Positions 1 to 9,137 of a stretch of DNA of 64,000 nt are shown here, piece after piece. The notes below the pieces were generated by a model. That model was not told the DNA's origin. It was given only the letters and a program-made list of their open reading frames with translations, and made no database searches. The stretch's first letter is position 1. Each line of letters begins with the position of its first letter. Made by a program: the position numbers and the translations under genes. Origin of the DNA: Verrucomicrobiaceae bacterium (GTDB lineage Bacteria; Verrucomicrobiota; Verrucomicrobiia; Verrucomicrobiales; Verrucomicrobiaceae); the NCBI GenBank assembly GCA_015075365.1, contig JABTUN010000002.1, forward strand, positions 1,302,001 to 1,366,000, in the 5' to 3' direction.

Positions 1-178
1 CGATGATGTTGCTATCGGCGAGGAGGATGTCCGCGCGCGTGTCACCATTCACATCCGCCACGGCCAGGCCGTAGCCGATGCCGACCTCCGCGTCGATGGT
101 CTGCTCTCTGAAACTGGGGGCCTGGGCCTGCAACGAGGCGGTGATGAGAAGGGCGGGAATGAAAGGCGTGATTTTCAT
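1..178 (-). CDS. Secreted FG-GAP/VCBS repeat protein, N-terminus only
   Basis: The gene runs off the left edge, so only about 59 N-terminal residues are visible. The ATG at 178 opens a signal peptide (MKITPFIPALLITASLQAQA) followed by a mature start with VADVNGDTRADILLADSN, the calcium-binding D-x-N-G-D-x-x-x-D loop of FG-GAP/VCBS beta-propeller repeats. Such proteins are exported and often bind other proteins or sugars, but the function here cannot be set from one repeat. Confidence 0.7.
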   Translation of the reverse strand, partial: MKITPFIPALLITASLQAQAPSFREQTIDAEVGIGYGLAVADVNGDTRADILLADSNII

Positions 179-277
179 GAAAACATGAGCGTAGGCGAAA
201 ACGCCGCCGTGAATCAAGCTCGCAAACATGATTCATCACCACGCATCAAGTTGCGGGATTCCTGCCGCGGGCACAGC

Positions 278-342
278 GATGGAGTCTTGGAAGAGTGGAG
301 TGATGGGTATGGAAACCCAATGCTCCAAGACTCCATCACTCC
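278..342. repeat. Compound hairpin of the GGAGTGATGG / CCATCACTCC family
   Basis: Bases 278-291 are perfectly complementary to 324-337 (14 bp). A second, competing stem pairs 297-306 with 333-342 (10 bp). It lies in the gap between the FG-GAP gene start and the stop of the phosphatase, so it could act as a terminator for neither strand in the classical sense (no T run). The motif resembles the hairpin at 17347-17387 and the repeat inside the histidine kinase gene near 28477. Confidence 0.6.
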
Positions 343-394
343 AGACGGCGAGTTGCATCCATCATGGTGTGGCAAATGGCATGAATGCCAGATG

Positions 395-1405
395 TCAGCC
401 AATCACAACCTTGCCGTCCTGCTTTTTGGCAAAGGTGTGGAGTTGTGCTCCATCGGCATCGTAATGCGTGAAGCGCATGGCATCGCCGCTGATGTGCAGA
501 TGGGTGAAACCGTGTGTTTGTCTGCCGAAGGGCGCCTTGTGCGAGACCTCCATCTCGCGTGTCTTCGCGCCGCCGCCGCCGGAGAGGATGTGGGAGGTGT
601 ATCTGCCCTCCAACTCCAGGTGCTGGAGGTCGTGATCGTGGCCGCAGAGGTAGGCGTGGACCTTGTGCTGCTGAAAAAGGCCCTCCCACTGCGAGATGAG
701 CGCCTTGGTGTCACCGTGATCGCCGTTGGAATACAGCGGATGATGCGCGACGACGAGTGTGAAAGGGGCACGCGACTTTTTCAGCTCGTTTTCGAGCCAT
801 GCGAGCTGTTCCTGCTCTTCCGCGGCTGTCAGCGAGGCGCGCGGCTTCCTGGTCTTCTTGTCCACGCCGCCGCTGACGGCGGGAAGATTGCTGTCGAGGC
901 ACAAAACCGTCACCAACGGCTTTTCACCGCCGAGATCGAGGCGGAACCACTTCGCGGGCATCTTCCAGCGCGTGCTGGATTTTTTCGAATAGGCGAGCTG
1001 CACGTCCTGTCCGCCGGCGTTGTCATGGTAGTCATGGTTGCCCAGCACGCCGTAGATTGGCCCGGGAAAGCTCGCGGCTGGATACATGTCCTCGATTTCA
1101 TTCTTCCATCGCGGCGATTCGATGGTGAAGCCTGCGGGCGACTTGTCCTTGCTGTAAAAATTATCACCCAGGCACAGCAGCGCGTCGGGCTTGAGGTTGT
1201 GCTTCGCGATGAAACCCTGCATCGCTGCGGAGACCTTCTTCTGATCCGCGCCGCCGGTGCCAAAATCGCCGATGCAGAAGAAATGCAACCCGCTGGCGGA
1301 CACCTGCGTCTGCGCGAGGGCGCGGAGATTCAGCGCGAGGGCGGCACTGGAGCAAAAAAGCGTCTGGATGGCGCGGCGGCGGGATAACGTGGCGTGGTCG
1401 GTCAT
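395..1405 (-). CDS. Tartrate-resistant acid phosphatase-like metallophosphoesterase
   Basis: The product is a calcineurin-fold phosphoesterase closest in motif layout to purple/tartrate-resistant acid phosphatases. Visible in order are the metal-binding motifs GDFG, GDNFY, GNHDYH, HHPLYS and CGHDHDLQ. The start chosen is the ATG at 1405, giving MTDHATLSRRRAIQTLF, a twin-arginine-like leader with a hydrophobic stretch ending ALAQ, so export is likely; an in-frame start at 1561 would add 52 low-complexity residues. It probably hydrolyses phosphomonoesters in the periplasm. It is transcribed in the same direction as the L,D-transpeptidase gene upstream, with a gap of about 90 bases. Confidence 0.85.
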   Translation of the reverse strand: MTDHATLSRRRAIQTLFCSSAALALNLRALAQTQVSASGLHFFCIGDFGTGGADQKKVSAAMQGFIAKHNLKPDALLCLGDNFYSKDKSPAGFTIESPRWKNEIEDMYPAASFPGPIYGVLGNHDYHDNAGGQDVQLAYSKKSSTRWKMPAKWFRLDLGGEKPLVTVLCLDSNLPAVSGGVDKKTRKPRASLTAAEEQEQLAWLENELKKSRAPFTLVVAHHPLYSNGDHGDTKALISQWEGLFQQHKVHAYLCGHDHDLQHLELEGRYTSHILSGGGGAKTREMEVSHKAPFGRQTHGFTHLHISGDAMRFTHYDADGAQLHTFAKKQDGKVVIG

Positions 1406-1496
1406 GGCGGCACCAAAACGCGCTGAACGCGGCCCATCACTCACCACAAGCACGCTTCGCGATGCCGGGCGGGGCGGGCGCCCATGACGAGGCGGC

Positions 1497-2837
1497 TCAA
1501 TGCACGATCTGCACCTCGTCGCCAACCTGGGTGAGGCTGAAAAACAGCTTCGCCATGTCATAAGGCAGGCGGATGCAGCCGTGCGAAGCCGGGCGCCCGG
1601 TCACATAGCCGCTGTGCAGGCCGATGGCACTGCAGTTCAGCCGCATGAACCACGGCATGGCCACATGATAAAGCGTGGACGTGTGGGTGCGGTGCTTGTC
1701 CGTGATGACATAGCGGCCGGCGGGCGTGCGATAGCCCTCACGGCCGGTGGAAACCGAGGTGGTGGCCACGACCTGGCCTTTTTTGGTGACCCAGGCGCGC
1801 TGGCTGGAGAGATCGACGGTCACCAGCGTGTCGGGCTCGGAATCGGGATCACGTCCCAGCAGCACCCGCATGAGGAACAGGTAACCCTGCGTGGCGGCGA
1901 AGTTCAACGGATAGCGATGGTAACGGGACGTGCACATGCCGGGACGCGCACCGGCGCGCATCAGCGTCACCGCGCCCTCCACATCGCCACGCGCGGCACA
2001 GCAGACCAGCGGGGTGATGCCGCGGTCGCTCTCCATGGCGTTGCGGAGATCCTTGATGGTGCAGCGCTCGACAATCTCACGCGAAACAGGGCTCTTGAAC
2101 CGGGTGTTGGGATCGACACCCAGTTCCGTGAGCGCGGCCAGCACCGGCGTGTTGCGCCGCAGCGAGGCGATGAGGATGGGCGCCTGATTTTCGCGCCCAG
2201 GATCATTAAGATCGACACCGCACACGGCCAGCGTGCGCACCATGTCATCCTGACCGCTGCGCACGGCGGCACAAAGCGCGGTGTCTCCAAAGAAGGTCTT
2301 CTCCTCAGGGGAGAATCCCATCGCGACGAGGCGCGCCACATGCTCCGCGTCACGCAGCAGCACCGCCTGGAAGATGACCGGCAGCGCGTCCGTGCGCGGC
2401 CACAGCGAAGGCCAGAAATCCGCGACTGGATCCAGGATGGGACGCCACACGCGAGGAGCATCTCTCCGCACCTCAACGACGGGCACACGCCGCACCGGAG
2501 GCCCCACGGAACCGGGCTTTTCCAAGGCACCTTCTACCGCTGCCTGTGGCAAGACGGATTCGCCCCCGCTGGCGAGGGCCTTCACAACACCCGTCTCGCT
2601 CTTCGTTCCTGGAGGAGGGGTAAAGATGCGCTCGGCGGGAATCGCCGCCCTCAGTTCCGCCGGACGGCTGCGTGGCGGTGCTTCGGGCGTGCTGTGTGAA
2701 GCAGGCGCGGCCTTGGAAGACGACTGGCTAAATAGTCGGGTTTCCTTGAGGATTGTGAAGAATGCCACAAAGGCGGCCGCTCCAGCTACAGGAGGCAGGC
2801 CCAAAGCAACGAGAGTCTGAATCCAACGTGCTTTCAT
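1497..2837 (-). CDS. Ankyrin-repeat L,D-transpeptidase (YkuD domain)
   Basis: 446 residues. An N-terminal membrane helix (VALGLPPVAGAAAFVAFFTI) is followed by a proline/serine-rich linker, then about 160 residues of ankyrin-like helical repeats (motifs such as GDTALCAAVRSGQDD and GITPLVCCAARGDVEGA), and a C-terminal YkuD domain. The catalytic signature SHGCIRLP is intact, with the upstream LHSGYVTGR stretch. YkuD enzymes cross-link peptidoglycan or attach proteins to it, using the Cys nucleophile. The ankyrin-YkuD combination is uncommon and suggests that protein binding positions the cross-linking activity in the periplasm. Confidence 0.87.
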   Translation of the reverse strand: MKARWIQTLVALGLPPVAGAAAFVAFFTILKETRLFSQSSSKAAPASHSTPEAPPRSRPAELRAAIPAERIFTPPPGTKSETGVVKALASGGESVLPQAAVEGALEKPGSVGPPVRRVPVVEVRRDAPRVWRPILDPVADFWPSLWPRTDALPVIFQAVLLRDAEHVARLVAMGFSPEEKTFFGDTALCAAVRSGQDDMVRTLAVCGVDLNDPGRENQAPILIASLRRNTPVLAALTELGVDPNTRFKSPVSREIVERCTIKDLRNAMESDRGITPLVCCAARGDVEGAVTLMRAGARPGMCTSRYHRYPLNFAATQGYLFLMRVLLGRDPDSEPDTLVTVDLSSQRAWVTKKGQVVATTSVSTGREGYRTPAGRYVITDKHRTHTSTLYHVAMPWFMRLNCSAIGLHSGYVTGRPASHGCIRLPYDMAKLFFSLTQVGDEVQIVH

Positions 2838-2992
2838 GTATGCGTCTCAGGACCGCGCCTCTTATCGTATTTAGGCTGCCTGTCGAGGGTCGTTTGTAGC
2901 CTGTCTCAAAAAACTTACGTCTGTGCAGTTGAGTAGCCCAAGTTTTTTCATTTGGTTATGGAAATTCAAAAACAGTGAAGAGAGAGTACCGC

Positions 2993-3997
2993 ATGCCACG
3001 TGTGCTCGGCCCATTGTTTTCCACGCTCTTCTCGTTCGCGCCGCGCGTGGGCGCGGCGGCGATTCTTCTGATGCCGGGAACCGTGTCTGCCGTGCTCTTT
3101 TACGACACGGACAACGCGGCCTTCAACACGACGGCACCCGCGGGAGGCTACGCGGACTCCGGCTGGCAGTATGAAGGCTACTACGGCGGCTTTCTCGGCA
3201 CCATGATCGCGCCGCAGTATTTCATCACCGTGCAGCATGTGGGCCCGCAGGGCGGGACCTTTGTGCATGCAGGCATCTTCAATGGCGGAACCGACGTGAC
3301 CTACACCATCGACATGTCCGCCAATGGGGGCGCGGGCTACTGGGACATTGCCGGCACGGACCTGCGCATCGTGAAGATCAACGAGGCGTTCCCCTATTAC
3401 GCGCCGCTCTACACCGGTGGCGGGGAGGTCGGCATGTCCCTGGTCACCGTGGGCCGCGGCGGCCCCCGCGGCGCGGAGGTGCTGGTGTCTGGAAACCTGC
3501 ATGGCTGGGAGCATGGCCTGGCGGACGGCATCGCGCGCTGGGGCACCAACATCGTCAGTGACACCACCACCATCGGCGGGCTGGGAGACCTGCTCGTGGT
3601 GGAGTTCGACGATTCAGGCCCGTTTCACACGATCTACGAGGCCACGCTCTCCAGCGGCGACTCCGGCGGCGGCGTGTTTGTCAACGACGGTGGCATCTGG
3701 AAGCTCGCAGGAGTCAACTACAGCGTTGATGGACTGTTCGACACGAACAACGTCACCGGCGACGGCTCGGAATTTGGCGCGGGCTTGTTTGACCGCGGCG
3801 GTCTTTACCAAGGCAGCGACGCACAGGGCTGGAACTTCATCCCAAACCTGCCGCTGGACAATCCATCCAGCTTTTACGCCACGCGCATCTCCGCCCACGC
3901 GGCCACGATCCAATCCATCGCGGTCGTGCCGGAGCCGGACACGCTCCTGCTGGCGGCAGTTGCAGGCCTGGGAGCGCTGACACGCCGGCGTCGGTGA
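2993..3997 (+). CDS. PEP-CTERM-anchored trypsin-like serine protease
   Basis: The protein has a signal peptide, a chymotrypsin-fold body and a C-terminal sorting tag. The candidate triad is His in FITVQHVG, Asp in GTDLRIVKI and Ser in SSGDSGGGVF. The tail VPEPDTLLLAAVAGLGALTRRRR is a standard PEP-CTERM signal (VPEP, helix, basic end) recognised by an exosortase. I prefer the ATG at 2993, preceded by a purine-rich AGAGAG; a GTG at 2975 is in frame. The stop abuts the convergent PIN/TRAM gene with no gap. Substrate unknown. Confidence 0.85.
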   Translation: MPRVLGPLFSTLFSFAPRVGAAAILLMPGTVSAVLFYDTDNAAFNTTAPAGGYADSGWQYEGYYGGFLGTMIAPQYFITVQHVGPQGGTFVHAGIFNGGTDVTYTIDMSANGGAGYWDIAGTDLRIVKINEAFPYYAPLYTGGGEVGMSLVTVGRGGPRGAEVLVSGNLHGWEHGLADGIARWGTNIVSDTTTIGGLGDLLVVEFDDSGPFHTIYEATLSSGDSGGGVFVNDGGIWKLAGVNYSVDGLFDTNNVTGDGSEFGAGLFDRGGLYQGSDAQGWNFIPNLPLDNPSSFYATRISAHAATIQSIAVVPEPDTLLLAAVAGLGALTRRRR

Positions 3998-5026
3998 TCA
4001 GACGGGTTTGTTCTTGAGTTCGGCAAAGATCAGGCGGCCCGCTGTGGTGGTATGCGCTCCGCACACGATGACCTCCACACTCTGGCCGATGAGTGCAGCC
4101 GCCTGATTCACCACGATCATGGTGCCATTGTCGAGATAACCCACCGCCTGGTGCTTCTCTTTGCCGGGCTTGGTCAGCAGCAGGTTCAGTTCGTCACCCA
4201 CACCCAGTTCCACAGTCAGCGCCGCCACCAGTTCCGGAAAACTCAGCACGGTGATGCCGCGCAACCGGGCCACCCTGGCCAGTGCCTCGTCATTGGTCAG
4301 CAGGCGCGCGTTCACCTCGCGTGCCAGCGTCACCAGCCGCGCTTCCACCGGCAGATCGGCACTCCCGGCGTTTTCATGCACGCTCACGCGCGCCTCCGGC
4401 AGGCCGCGGAGTTTTTCCATCATCTCCAGACCACGGCGGCCGCGCTGGGAGGTGATCATGTCCTCGGAGTCGGCCATGCGCTGCAACTCATCCAGCACAA
4501 AACGCGGCATCACCACCGTGCCGCTCAAAAAACCCGTGCCCAGCACACGCAGCACCCGGCTGTCGCCTGCCACGCTGAGATCGATCACTACCGGCTCGCC
4601 CTCGGAGCCCTCGCGGCGGAACCGCACAAAGGGAATCAGAAAGGCAAAATGATCGCGGTCGCTGCGCAGCGCGAAACTCACCCCAAGATAAGCCAGCGAG
4701 CCGTACACACACACCTCGACGATGTTCTGCACCACCTCCGGATTCTCCTGGTTCTGAAAATACGTCAGTTGGAACACGCCGATGCGTGTCACCAGCCACG
4801 CGCAAAACAGCCCGATCGCCAGGCCGATCGTCGCGTGCGAAAAATCACGCAGCGAAAAACGCGCGAACATCACATCCAGCACGAGCAGCAGGCCCATGTA
4901 GCCCAGCCCCATCAGGGCTCCTACCCACGCCGGCTCCCCCATGCCCAGCGCGATGGCGATGCCCACGAACACCGACAGCGCGAAGAAAAGCGCGCGCACG
5001 AGGCGCATGGACCAGGAGGACTTCAT
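3998..5026 (-). CDS. PIN/TRAM domain membrane protein (YacL-like)
   Basis: About 342 residues from the ATG at 5026. Four N-terminal transmembrane segments (for example RALFFALSVFVGIAIALGM) precede a PIN nuclease-like domain with conserved acidic positions (VLDELQRMAD, LLTNDEALARVA) and a C-terminal TRAM domain (HQAVGYLDNGTMIVVNQA). The order TM-PIN-TRAM is that of Bacillus YacL, a predicted membrane-tethered RNase. It is divergent from the PQQ gene, sharing a 79-base promoter region. The longer in-frame start at 5140 overlaps the divergent gene and is unlikely. Confidence 0.85.
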   Translation of the reverse strand: MKSSWSMRLVRALFFALSVFVGIAIALGMGEPAWVGALMGLGYMGLLLVLDVMFARFSLRDFSHATIGLAIGLFCAWLVTRIGVFQLTYFQNQENPEVVQNIVEVCVYGSLAYLGVSFALRSDRDHFAFLIPFVRFRREGSEGEPVVIDLSVAGDSRVLRVLGTGFLSGTVVMPRFVLDELQRMADSEDMITSQRGRRGLEMMEKLRGLPEARVSVHENAGSADLPVEARLVTLAREVNARLLTNDEALARVARLRGITVLSFPELVAALTVELGVGDELNLLLTKPGKEKHQAVGYLDNGTMIVVNQAAALIGQSVEVIVCGAHTTTAGRLIFAELKNKPV

Positions 5027-5105
5027 ATCTGTCGCACCGCTTAACTGGAAAATGAAGCAGCCGCAAGTCGCGAGAACAGCCACCAGGTGGCGTTCTATCC
5101 CGACC

Positions 5106-8100
5106 ATGCGCCCGCTCCTTTGCCTCCTCACTCTCTCCACGGCTGTTTTCGCCGAATGGCCGACTTACTTGCACGATGCCTCGCGTGTCGGGGCGACGAC
5201 GGAAAATCTTCCCAGCGCTCTGAAACTCGCGTGGACCTTCGCGTCACCCACCGCGCCGCAGATGGCCTGGGCGGGTGAGGATGGGCGCGTGATCGAGGGG
5301 CATGAGCTCTTCAATCGCATCCGCTTTGACGATGTGTTTCATGTGGCGATCAGCGGCGGGCGCGTGTTCTTCGGTTCGTCGGTGGATGGGCGGGTGATGT
5401 GTCGCGAAGTGGCCTCGGGCAAGGAGGTGTGGTCGTTTTTCACGAATGCGCCGGTGCGGCTCGCGCCGATGATTGCGGATGGGAAGGTGTATGTCGGCTC
5501 GGATGATGGCTACGCGTATTGCCTCGATGCGGCGAGCGGCAAGGTGGTGTGGAAGCTCCGCGCGGGGCCGCATGATGAGCGCATTCTGGCTCGCGGGCGC
5601 ATGGTGTCGCGCTGGCCGGTGCGGACGGGCATCCTCGTGGATGGCGGCATCGCGTATTTCGGCGCGGGCGTGTTTCCGCATGAGAAGGTTTATCTGTATG
5701 CGGTCGAGGCGGCGACGGGGAAGGTGATCTGGAAGAATGACGCCATTTCGGAAAAGGACGCGGGCCGGAATGACCTCTCGCCGCAGGGTTATCTGCTCGC
5801 GACGAAGGACATCCTCTTTGTGCCTTCGGGGCGCACGCTGGCGGCGTCGTTTGATCGCAAAACGGGCGAGTACATCGCCAAACCGGAGCCGGGATGGCGT
5901 GGCGATGCCGGCGGGCAGATCGGCGGCACGCAGGCCTTCCTCGCGGATGATCAAATCTACGCGGTGGGCGAGCATCACATCCTCGCGCTAGATCAGCAGA
6001 AGCAGAAAAGCGGCTTCGGATGGTTCGCGGGCACGCAGATGACGCTCGCGAGCGACATGGGTTACATGGCGAACGGCACCAAGATCACCGCCATCGACCG
6101 CATGAAGCACGCGGAAGGCACACGCATCCGTCACGGCCACGAAATGGCCATCGCGAAGATCACCGGCGACCTCCGCAAGCATCCCGCGCTCGCCGAGGCG
6201 AAGAAGCTGCAGGCCGCGGAGTCGGCTGCGCGAAAGGTGAAGGATGATCCGGCGGCGTTTGCGAAGGCGCAGGCCGAGTTGGCGGCCATCGCGGCGAAAT
6301 ACGAGCCGCTGCGTCTTCAATACAAAGCAAAGCAGGATGAAGTCGCGCAGCACAAGGCCGATCTCGCGAAGGCGGAGGATGTCGGTGTGCGCTGGACGCT
6401 CGAATCGCCGCATCAATCGGCGCTGATCCTCGCGGGCAAGCATTTGATCGCCGGTGGCAAAGACGAGGTGATCGTGATCGATACCGAAAAAGGTCAAATC
6501 ACCGCCAAACTTGCCGTGGAAGGCGAAGCCCGCGGCTTGGCGGTCTCCGATGGTCATCTCGTCGTCAGCACGACGAAAGGTCGCGTGCATGTGTTTGGTA
6601 AAAAAGAAGGCTCACCGACGCTGGCGGCCTCGAATTTCATTTCGAGCAAGGGTGAAGAGGCAAAGGCCATCTTGAAGCAAACCGGCGTCAAAAAGGGCTT
6701 CTGCCTTGTTTTGGGCGATGATGGCTCGCTGGCCTATGAATTGGCAAAACAGAGCGAACTCGTCGTTTTCGGTGTGAACTCGGATGAGGCCAAAGTGGCC
6801 GCTGGAAGGCAAAGTTTGCTCCAAACCGGCCTCTACGGCCCGCGCGTCACGCTCGATCATCTCGATCTCGCGATGATTCCGTATTCGAGCTACTTCGCGA
6901 ACCTCATCGTCGGTGAACCCGGCGGCGTGCCGAAGGATGTCGCGCGGCATTTGAAGCCGATTGGCGGCAAGTTCTGCTTTGCGACGAATGCGAAGAGCGA
7001 TGCGTGGCTCGCGGAGACGAAGTTGAGCGAGGAAAAAGCCACGATCACGAAAGCGGACGGCTGGACGGTGCTCACGAGGGCCACTTTGCCCGGTGCGAGC
7101 TCGTGGTCGCATCAATACGGCAACGCGGCAAACACCAGCAGCACGAACGACACGCGCATCAAAGGCGGCATGAGCGTGCTGTGGTATGGCGATCCCGGTC
7201 CGGGGCAGATGGTGAACCGTCACGACGGCGCGGTGGGGCCGATTTCGACCAACGGGCGGCTCTTCGTGCAAGGCAACGACAGCGTGATGGCCTACGACGC
7301 TTACAACGGTCAATTTCTGTGGGAGACGAAGAACCCCGGCGCGATGCGCACGGGCGTGTACAATGCCCGCGAGCCCGGCAACATGGTGGCGAGCGACGAT
7401 CACTTCTTCATGCTGCTCGGCGATGAGTGTCTGCAATACGACGCGGCCACCGGCGAGGTCGTTCGCACCCTGAAAATCCCCGGCGCAGGCACCAAGAAGG
7501 GCCTGGAGTGGGGTTACATCGCCTACGAGGACGGTTTGCTCTACGGCACCGAAACGGAACGCGTCGAGAAGGCCAGCGAAGTCGCGCGTCGCGGCAAAAG
7601 CGCCTCCATTTCGACGGATCGCATCTTCGCGTATGACGTGAAGACCGGTGCGCTGGCTTGGACTTATCAGGGGAAGCACATCGCGCATCAAACCGTGGCG
7701 ATTGGCGATGGCAGCGTCTATTTCATCGACGCGTCACTCACGCCGGAGCAGCGGAATTTGATGCTCAAAGAGGACAAGAGCGCGCTCGCCAAACTCACCG
7801 GCAAGGAGCGTGAACTCGCGGAGGATCGCGTCAAAAACAACGACATGCGCATGGCCGTGGCCGTGGATGCGAAAACGGGCAAACAACTTTGGGCGAAGCC
7901 GGTGGATGTGACCGATTGCAGCGAGATCGGCATCGGCGGTGGTGCTTTGACGCTGATGTATCACAACGGTCATCTCGTGCTCGGCGGTGCGAACGCGAAC
8001 GGGCACTACTGGGAGCAGTTTTTGGCCGGTGAATTCAAGCGCCGCCGTCTCGTCGTGCTGAATGCGACGAAGGGCGACAAGGTGTGGGCGAAGGACGGCA

Positions 8101-9062
8101 ATTACCGGCATCGCCCCGTCGTGGTGGACGATGAAATCATCGCGGAGCCGTGGAGCTACGATCTCTACACCGGGAAGCAGAAGACGCGGCAGCATCCGAT
8201 CACCGGCGAGGAGACCGCGTGGATGTTTGCGCGACCCGGGCATCACTGCGGCGCCATTTCGGCCACGCCGGGCATGATGTTCTTCCGCTCGAAGTTCACC
8301 GCGTTTTATGATCGCGACACAGACAGCGGCACGGAGCACTTCGCGGGTCATCGCCTCGGCTGCTGGATCAATACGATCCCCGCCAACGGCCTAGTCATGA
8401 TCCCGGAGGCCAGCGCCGGCTGCGTGTGCCTTTTCTCCATCGCGAGCACGATCGTCTTCGAGCCGCGTGAGGACCGCATGAACTGGGGCGTGTATAGCGC
8501 CGATGGCGTCACGCTGCCCGTGCAGCACATGGCGCTGAATCTCGGCGCTCCCGGTGATCGACGCGATGCGCACGGCAAGCTCTGGCTCGGCTACCCGCGT
8601 CCCGCGAGCCGCGCCGGCATCGATCTGCCGCTCAACTTCAAGCCGCAGTATCTCCAAGGCGGCGGCGAGTATGCCTACAACTCCGAAAGCTTCGAAATCG
8701 CCGGCCACGACACGCCATGGATCTTCGCCAGCGGCCTCCGCGGCCTCACGAAGCTCGAAATTCCCGTGCAGGCCCCCAACTCGGCTCCCGCGACCTACAC
8801 CGTGAAGTTGATGTTTGCGGCGATGGAGGGCGACACACCCGGAAAACGCGTCTTCGACGTCAAACTCGGCGACAAGGTCGTTTTGAAGGCCTTTGACCCC
8901 GCGACGCGAAAAGGCGCTGCCGTCGAAGTTTTCGAGAAAGTGCCCGCGAGCGAGCTTTTGACCGTCGAATTGATCCCCGTGACCGGCGAGCCAATCCTCA
9001 ACGGCATCGAGATCCTCAAAACGGACGCGAAGGAGATCACGCAGGGCGTGGCGACGCGGTGA
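5106..9062 (+). CDS. Giant secreted PQQ-like beta-propeller with Rossmann-like insert and malectin-like C-terminus
   Basis: 1318 residues from the ATG at 5106, which opens a clear signal peptide (MRPLLCLLTLSTAVFAEWP). The N-terminal part has repeated propeller blades of the PQQ/BamB type (YCLDAASGKVVWKL, YAVEAATGKVIWKN). Residues about 342-425 are a charged helical stretch. Residues about 512-630 read like a SAM-methyltransferase-type Rossmann fold (FCLVLGDDGSLAYELA, VVFGVNSDEAKV, LANLIVGEPGG). More blades follow, and residues about 1190-1315 resemble a malectin-type sugar-binding domain. No dehydrogenase signature is obvious, so a binding or scaffold role outside the cytoplasm is as likely as catalysis. 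Confidence 0.8.
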   Translation: MRPLLCLLTLSTAVFAEWPTYLHDASRVGATTENLPSALKLAWTFASPTAPQMAWAGEDGRVIEGHELFNRIRFDDVFHVAISGGRVFFGSSVDGRVMCREVASGKEVWSFFTNAPVRLAPMIADGKVYVGSDDGYAYCLDAASGKVVWKLRAGPHDERILARGRMVSRWPVRTGILVDGGIAYFGAGVFPHEKVYLYAVEAATGKVIWKNDAISEKDAGRNDLSPQGYLLATKDILFVPSGRTLAASFDRKTGEYIAKPEPGWRGDAGGQIGGTQAFLADDQIYAVGEHHILALDQQKQKSGFGWFAGTQMTLASDMGYMANGTKITAIDRMKHAEGTRIRHGHEMAIAKITGDLRKHPALAEAKKLQAAESAARKVKDDPAAFAKAQAELAAIAAKYEPLRLQYKAKQDEVAQHKADLAKAEDVGVRWTLESPHQSALILAGKHLIAGGKDEVIVIDTEKGQITAKLAVEGEARGLAVSDGHLVVSTTKGRVHVFGKKEGSPTLAASNFISSKGEEAKAILKQTGVKKGFCLVLGDDGSLAYELAKQSELVVFGVNSDEAKVAAGRQSLLQTGLYGPRVTLDHLDLAMIPYSSYFANLIVGEPGGVPKDVARHLKPIGGKFCFATNAKSDAWLAETKLSEEKATITKADGWTVLTRATLPGASSWSHQYGNAANTSSTNDTRIKGGMSVLWYGDPGPGQMVNRHDGAVGPISTNGRLFVQGNDSVMAYDAYNGQFLWETKNPGAMRTGVYNAREPGNMVASDDHFFMLLGDECLQYDAATGEVVRTLKIPGAGTKKGLEWGYIAYEDGLLYGTETERVEKASEVARRGKSASISTDRIFAYDVKTGALAWTYQGKHIAHQTVAIGDGSVYFIDASLTPEQRNLMLKEDKSALAKLTGKERELAEDRVKNNDMRMAVAVDAKTGKQLWAKPVDVTDCSEIGIGGGALTLMYHNGHLVLGGANANGHYWEQFLAGEFKRRRLVVLNATKGDKVWAKDGNYRHRPVVVDDEIIAEPWSYDLYTGKQKTRQHPITGEETAWMFARPGHHCGAISATPGMMFFRSKFTAFYDRDTDSGTEHFAGHRLGCWINTIPANGLVMIPEASAGCVCLFSIASTIVFEPREDRMNWGVYSADGVTLPVQHMALNLGAPGDRRDAHGKLWLGYPRPASRAGIDLPLNFKPQYLQGGGEYAYNSESFEIAGHDTPWIFASGLRGLTKLEIPVQAPNSAPATYTVKLMFAAMEGDTPGKRVFDVKLGDKVVLKAFDPATRKGAAVEVFEKVPASELLTVELIPVTGEPILNGIEILKTDAKEITQGVATR

Positions 9063-9075
9063 GGCAGGAAAACGA

Positions 9076-9103
9076 CAAACCCGGGTTGTTGAGCCCGGGT
9101 TTG
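9076..9103. terminator. Bidirectional hairpin between convergent genes
   Basis: A perfect 10-bp stem (CAAACCCGGG at 9076-9085 with CCCGGGTTTG at 9094-9103) and an 8-base loop sit between the stops of the PQQ gene and the convergent heparinase-like gene. There is no long T run, only A-rich sequence after it, so it is a probable but not classical intrinsic terminator. Confidence 0.7.
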
Positions 9104-9137
9104 ACGAAAAAGCAGCGCTGTCTGGCAAAGAAGTTCG

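Noticed and set aside
185..1387. 400-residue plus-strand ORF opposite the phosphatase
   Set aside because: It is antisense to a gene with clear metallophosphoesterase motifs and its translation has no domain features.
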